DNA of 8,215 bases from Proteobacteria bacterium UBA1847 (GTDB lineage: Bacteria > Pseudomonadota > Gammaproteobacteria > Steroidobacterales > Woeseiaceae): NCBI GenBank assembly GCA_002338605.1, contig DDIP01000285.1:1-8215 (forward strand). The letters run 5' to 3'. Of the stretch, positions 6,310 to 8,215 are shown piece after piece (positions within the stretch are counted from its first letter, which is position 1; every line of letters starts with the position of its first letter). Below the pieces are notes generated by a model. The model saw nothing but the letters and a program-made list of their open reading frames with translations. It was not told the origin of the DNA and searched no databases. Both the position numbers and the translations under genes were made by a program.

Positions 6310-7499
6310 TTCTCCGAATTGTTTCCATAATTTTCATCGGCATGTCCGTGAATATCTATATTCCCGTTGCGCCGACTATTCTGGGCGCGCTGGTTGACTA
6401 TCAGGGATTGACCAGCGATGTCGCCGGGCGACTTATTTCCTATAATTTTTTTGGCGCGACCGTATCGACGATATTCGCCATATTCATACTGCATCGCCCG
6501 GGCTGGAACATTCGGGGAACCCTGTTCGTATGCATGCTTCTGATTGTGGTCAGCAGCGCCGGGTCTGTGTGGTTCGCCAACGACGTGAAGGCTTTGGGGC
6601 TTGTGCGCTTTCTAAACGGCTGCGGTGCAGGGCTGGGTTTTACAACCTGCTGTGTAGCGGTAATCGGAACCCCGCACGTTGAACGTTCATATGCATTGCT
6701 CTACGGTCTGCCATACATGATTAGCGGAGCAGGGGTCGCTTTCCTGCCATATGCGTATCAATCGGTTGGAATTGAGAGTGTGTTCTACGCGATGGGCGCA
6801 CTAAACATCGCTGCTCTCGGGTTGTTGCCGTTCGTCCCGAAAACCTTGACGCAAGGCGCTTCTTCCAGCACCGATTCTCAGCACAGCACTGAAAAAGGTT
6901 TTTTCTTGCTTGGTGCATTCGTGATCGCTTCACTGTTCCTGCACTACGTATTTAACTCCGGAATCTGGACTTACTTCGAACGACTTGGAGTCGCAGCGGG
7001 AATGTCGGCCGAAAAAGCAGGGGCGTTGCTTGGTCCAAGCATGACAGCGGCCATTCTTGGAATGGTCGCCGCTTCCATTTTAGGCAGCAGAATAGGCTAT
7101 TTGCGTCCAATCTATATTGGATTCAGCGTGATCATTCTGTCGACCTTGGCGTTGTTATTCTCCTCGTCGGAAGTCATCTTCGCAGTCGGTACCGCAACTT
7201 TCAATGCAAGTATCACGTTCGTGACACCGTACTTTGTTGCGATCCTGGCGACCATGGTTCCATCAGGCCTGGGTGTTACGGCTGCGAACATTACGACAAT
7301 TGCAGGGTTCTCAACCGGCCCATTTATCGTGTCGTTCATGATAGCCAACGACGACTTTGAGCTGGCAATCTTGATGACTGTTACCGGGTTCGTCGTGGCT
7401 TTCCTTATTTTTCTCTATTTCGTTCGGCGCCTGCAGAAACTGCCGGATGGAAAAGAGAGACTGACGACGACGATTTCGACTATGCCGAAGGCCGGTTAG
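6306..7499 (+). CDS. Major facilitator superfamily (MFS) transporter, 12 TM
   Basis: A 397-residue inner-membrane permease. Twelve hydrophobic segments are visible (about 5-27, 43-63, 72-90, 96-120, 130-149, 157-176, 198-217, 237-257, 265-284, 288-310, 320-343 and 352-373), split 6+6 by a hydrophilic loop at 177-197. The loop after segment 2 (LHRPGWNIRG) is a degenerate MFS motif A, and WTYFERLGVAAGMSAEKAG (221-239) is typical of an MFS subgroup often seen beside catabolic genes. The start is TTG 6306, overlapping the preceding TGA as TTGA; this suggests translational coupling. The next in-frame ATG (6342) would cut away half of the first membrane segment, so TTG is preferred. Uptake of the cluster's substrate, or export of a product, is the likely job; direction and substrate cannot be read from sequence. 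Confidence 0.88.
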   Translation: MILRIVSIIFIGMSVNIYIPVAPTILGALVDYQGLTSDVAGRLISYNFFGATVSTIFAIFILHRPGWNIRGTLFVCMLLIVVSSAGSVWFANDVKALGLVRFLNGCGAGLGFTTCCVAVIGTPHVERSYALLYGLPYMISGAGVAFLPYAYQSVGIESVFYAMGALNIAALGLLPFVPKTLTQGASSSTDSQHSTEKGFFLLGAFVIASLFLHYVFNSGIWTYFERLGVAAGMSAEKAGALLGPSMTAAILGMVAASILGSRIGYLRPIYIGFSVIILSTLALLFSSSEVIFAVGTATFNASITFVTPYFVAILATMVPSGLGVTAANITTIAGFSTGPFIVSFMIANDDFELAILMTVTGFVVAFLIFLYFVRRLQKLPDGKERLTTTISTMPKAG

Positions 7500-7579
7500 C
7501 GCCAAGTGGATTCGGATTTCTGACGTTCGAGAACGGCAAGCAGACTGGCGAAGTGCCCATGCAGCCCCACGCTAAAGGC
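7500..7579. other. Convergent intergenic gap, no strong terminator seen
   Basis: The 80-bp gap between the convergent MFS and second NicX-like genes holds only a short palindrome, CGTTCGAGAACG (7524-7535), without a T-run on either strand. I see no convincing intrinsic terminator. Confidence 0.3.
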
Positions 7580-8215
7580 TTATTCCAGGGTCACGATCCC
7601 ATTTTCGATGATTGTGGTGCGGTCTATTGTTACTGTCGGACGCAAAACCTGAACATCCCAATGAACATTGGACTTGGAGGTTTCGAAATCAGCGCCGACA
7701 AACGGTGCTAGCAGGCTGTTGTCGCCAATGCCAAAGACCATCCCACCTCTGACCCGTTCCCACTCCAAATGCTCAGTCAGGCGGGCATGCCTGCTTAGGC
7801 CGATATTTGCGTGAATGGGCCCGTTCCGGCAGCCTTCGTCATCGAGATTGTTCAGCCAATCCTCGAGTCGATTGCAAATATAGGCGTCGCCTTCAATATT
7901 GGTGATTTTTCCGTGTTCTATTGTGAGCATGACAGGCGTTTTCGGCAGATGGTGTACGTTTTCGTAAAGAAATAGACCATCGAGGGCCAGAATTCCGTCA
8001 CCGCGGCTCATTGGAATGACGATGCCAGGGGTGGCGCCGGGGGTAAACTGATAGTTGGATACCCATTCGCTCGACTCCCGGTCCCAGAGGAATCCATCAA
8101 AGGTGTCGCCCTTCAAGTCGCCGATATCGAGCGTGTAATCAGTTCCCTCCTTAGAGGTAACGCGAAGAGTCTTCCCGGCTGACATGATATTCGCAGCTTG
8201 TATGGCTTCTTTGCG
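7580..8215 (-). CDS. Second NicX-like protein (M29 superfamily), C-terminal part, cut by the window edge
   Basis: A paralogue of the protein at 882-1961. The minus-strand frame is open through base 8215, giving 211 visible codons; by alignment with the first copy the missing N-terminal part is about 150 residues, so the internal ATG at 8185 is not the real start. Shared landmarks with the first copy include GFLWD, the PGI-x-IP-x2-RG-x-G loop, LEDWLNNLDDEG, GPIHANIG, EWERV and NVHWD. Numbered from that ATG, His125 and the pair His175/Asp177 reproduce the putative 2-His-1-Asp iron site, with a 50-residue spacing. As in the first copy, the M29 glutamate motif is absent. The copies are clearly diverged, so they may act on different substrates or form a heteromer. 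It faces the MFS gene and probably belongs to a minus-strand unit that continues beyond the window. Confidence 0.75.
   Translation of the reverse strand, partial: RKEAIQAANIMSAGKTLRVTSKEGTDYTLDIGDLKGDTFDGFLWDRESSEWVSNYQFTPGATPGIVIPMSRGDGILALDGLFLYENVHHLPKTPVMLTIEHGKITNIEGDAYICNRLEDWLNNLDDEGCRNGPIHANIGLSRHARLTEHLEWERVRGGMVFGIGDNSLLAPFVGADFETSKSNVHWDVQVLRPTVTIDRTTIIENGIVTLE

Noticed and set aside
7524..7535. Palindrome CGTTCGAGAACG considered as a LexA-like box or terminator
   Set aside because: It does not match the known LexA box spacings I can recall, lies between convergent genes and lacks a T-run.
1..8215. CRISPR array, IS element, tRNA/rRNA, toxin-antitoxin or phage genes
   Set aside because: I looked for repeats, terminal inverted repeats, transposase motifs and RNA-gene patterns and saw none.

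Overview
The window looks like a bacterial, probably proteobacterial, chromosome segment carrying a small accessory catabolic gene cluster beside one house-keeping-type gene. The organism call is an inference from gene content and densely packed, operon-like layout; no rRNA, tRNA, phage, IS or CRISPR signal is present to pin it down.

Layout: (1) 37-735 (+), a YgjP/SprT-like zinc metallohydrolase whose frame is open to the left edge. It looks richer in GC than what follows. (2) 882-1961 (+), a NicX-like protein, i.e. a relative of M29 aminopeptidases with the 2,5-dihydroxypyridine dioxygenase-type His/His-x-Asp site, followed by 2070-3044 (+), a fold-type II PLP threonine/serine dehydratase-like enzyme. 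(3) On the minus strand, facing these, an aldehyde dehydrogenase strikingly like plant ALDH12 (pyrroline-5-carboxylate dehydrogenase; 3438-5024) and a small EthD/HapK-type dimeric alpha-beta barrel protein (3092-3406) form a two-gene operon. (4) Diverging from the ALDH across a 205-bp regulatory gap is a plus-strand operon: a CBU_0592-like small membrane protein (5230-5508), an internally deleted amidohydrolase (5554-6309) and a 12-TM MFS transporter (6306-7499, TTG start overlapping the previous stop). (5) 7580-8215 (-) is the C-terminal half of a second NicX-like paralogue that runs off the right edge.

How they may work together (inference): two NicX-like putative mononuclear-iron enzymes, a PLP beta-eliminating enzyme, a semialdehyde dehydrogenase, an EthD-type helper, an amidohydrolase and a transporter are the parts list of a pathway that imports and breaks down a nitrogen-containing compound. 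The set does not match the textbook nicotinate (nic), proline (put) or ectoine (eut) clusters, so the substrate is unknown. The main oddity is the amidohydrolase: it is a clean open frame but lacks two blocks that carry three of the family's metal-binding histidines, while still being translationally coupled to the transporter.

Non-coding gaps are all short (largest 205 bp, 5025-5229). That gap holds two inverted repeats and back-to-back promoter-like elements; the others hold little that is recognisable.
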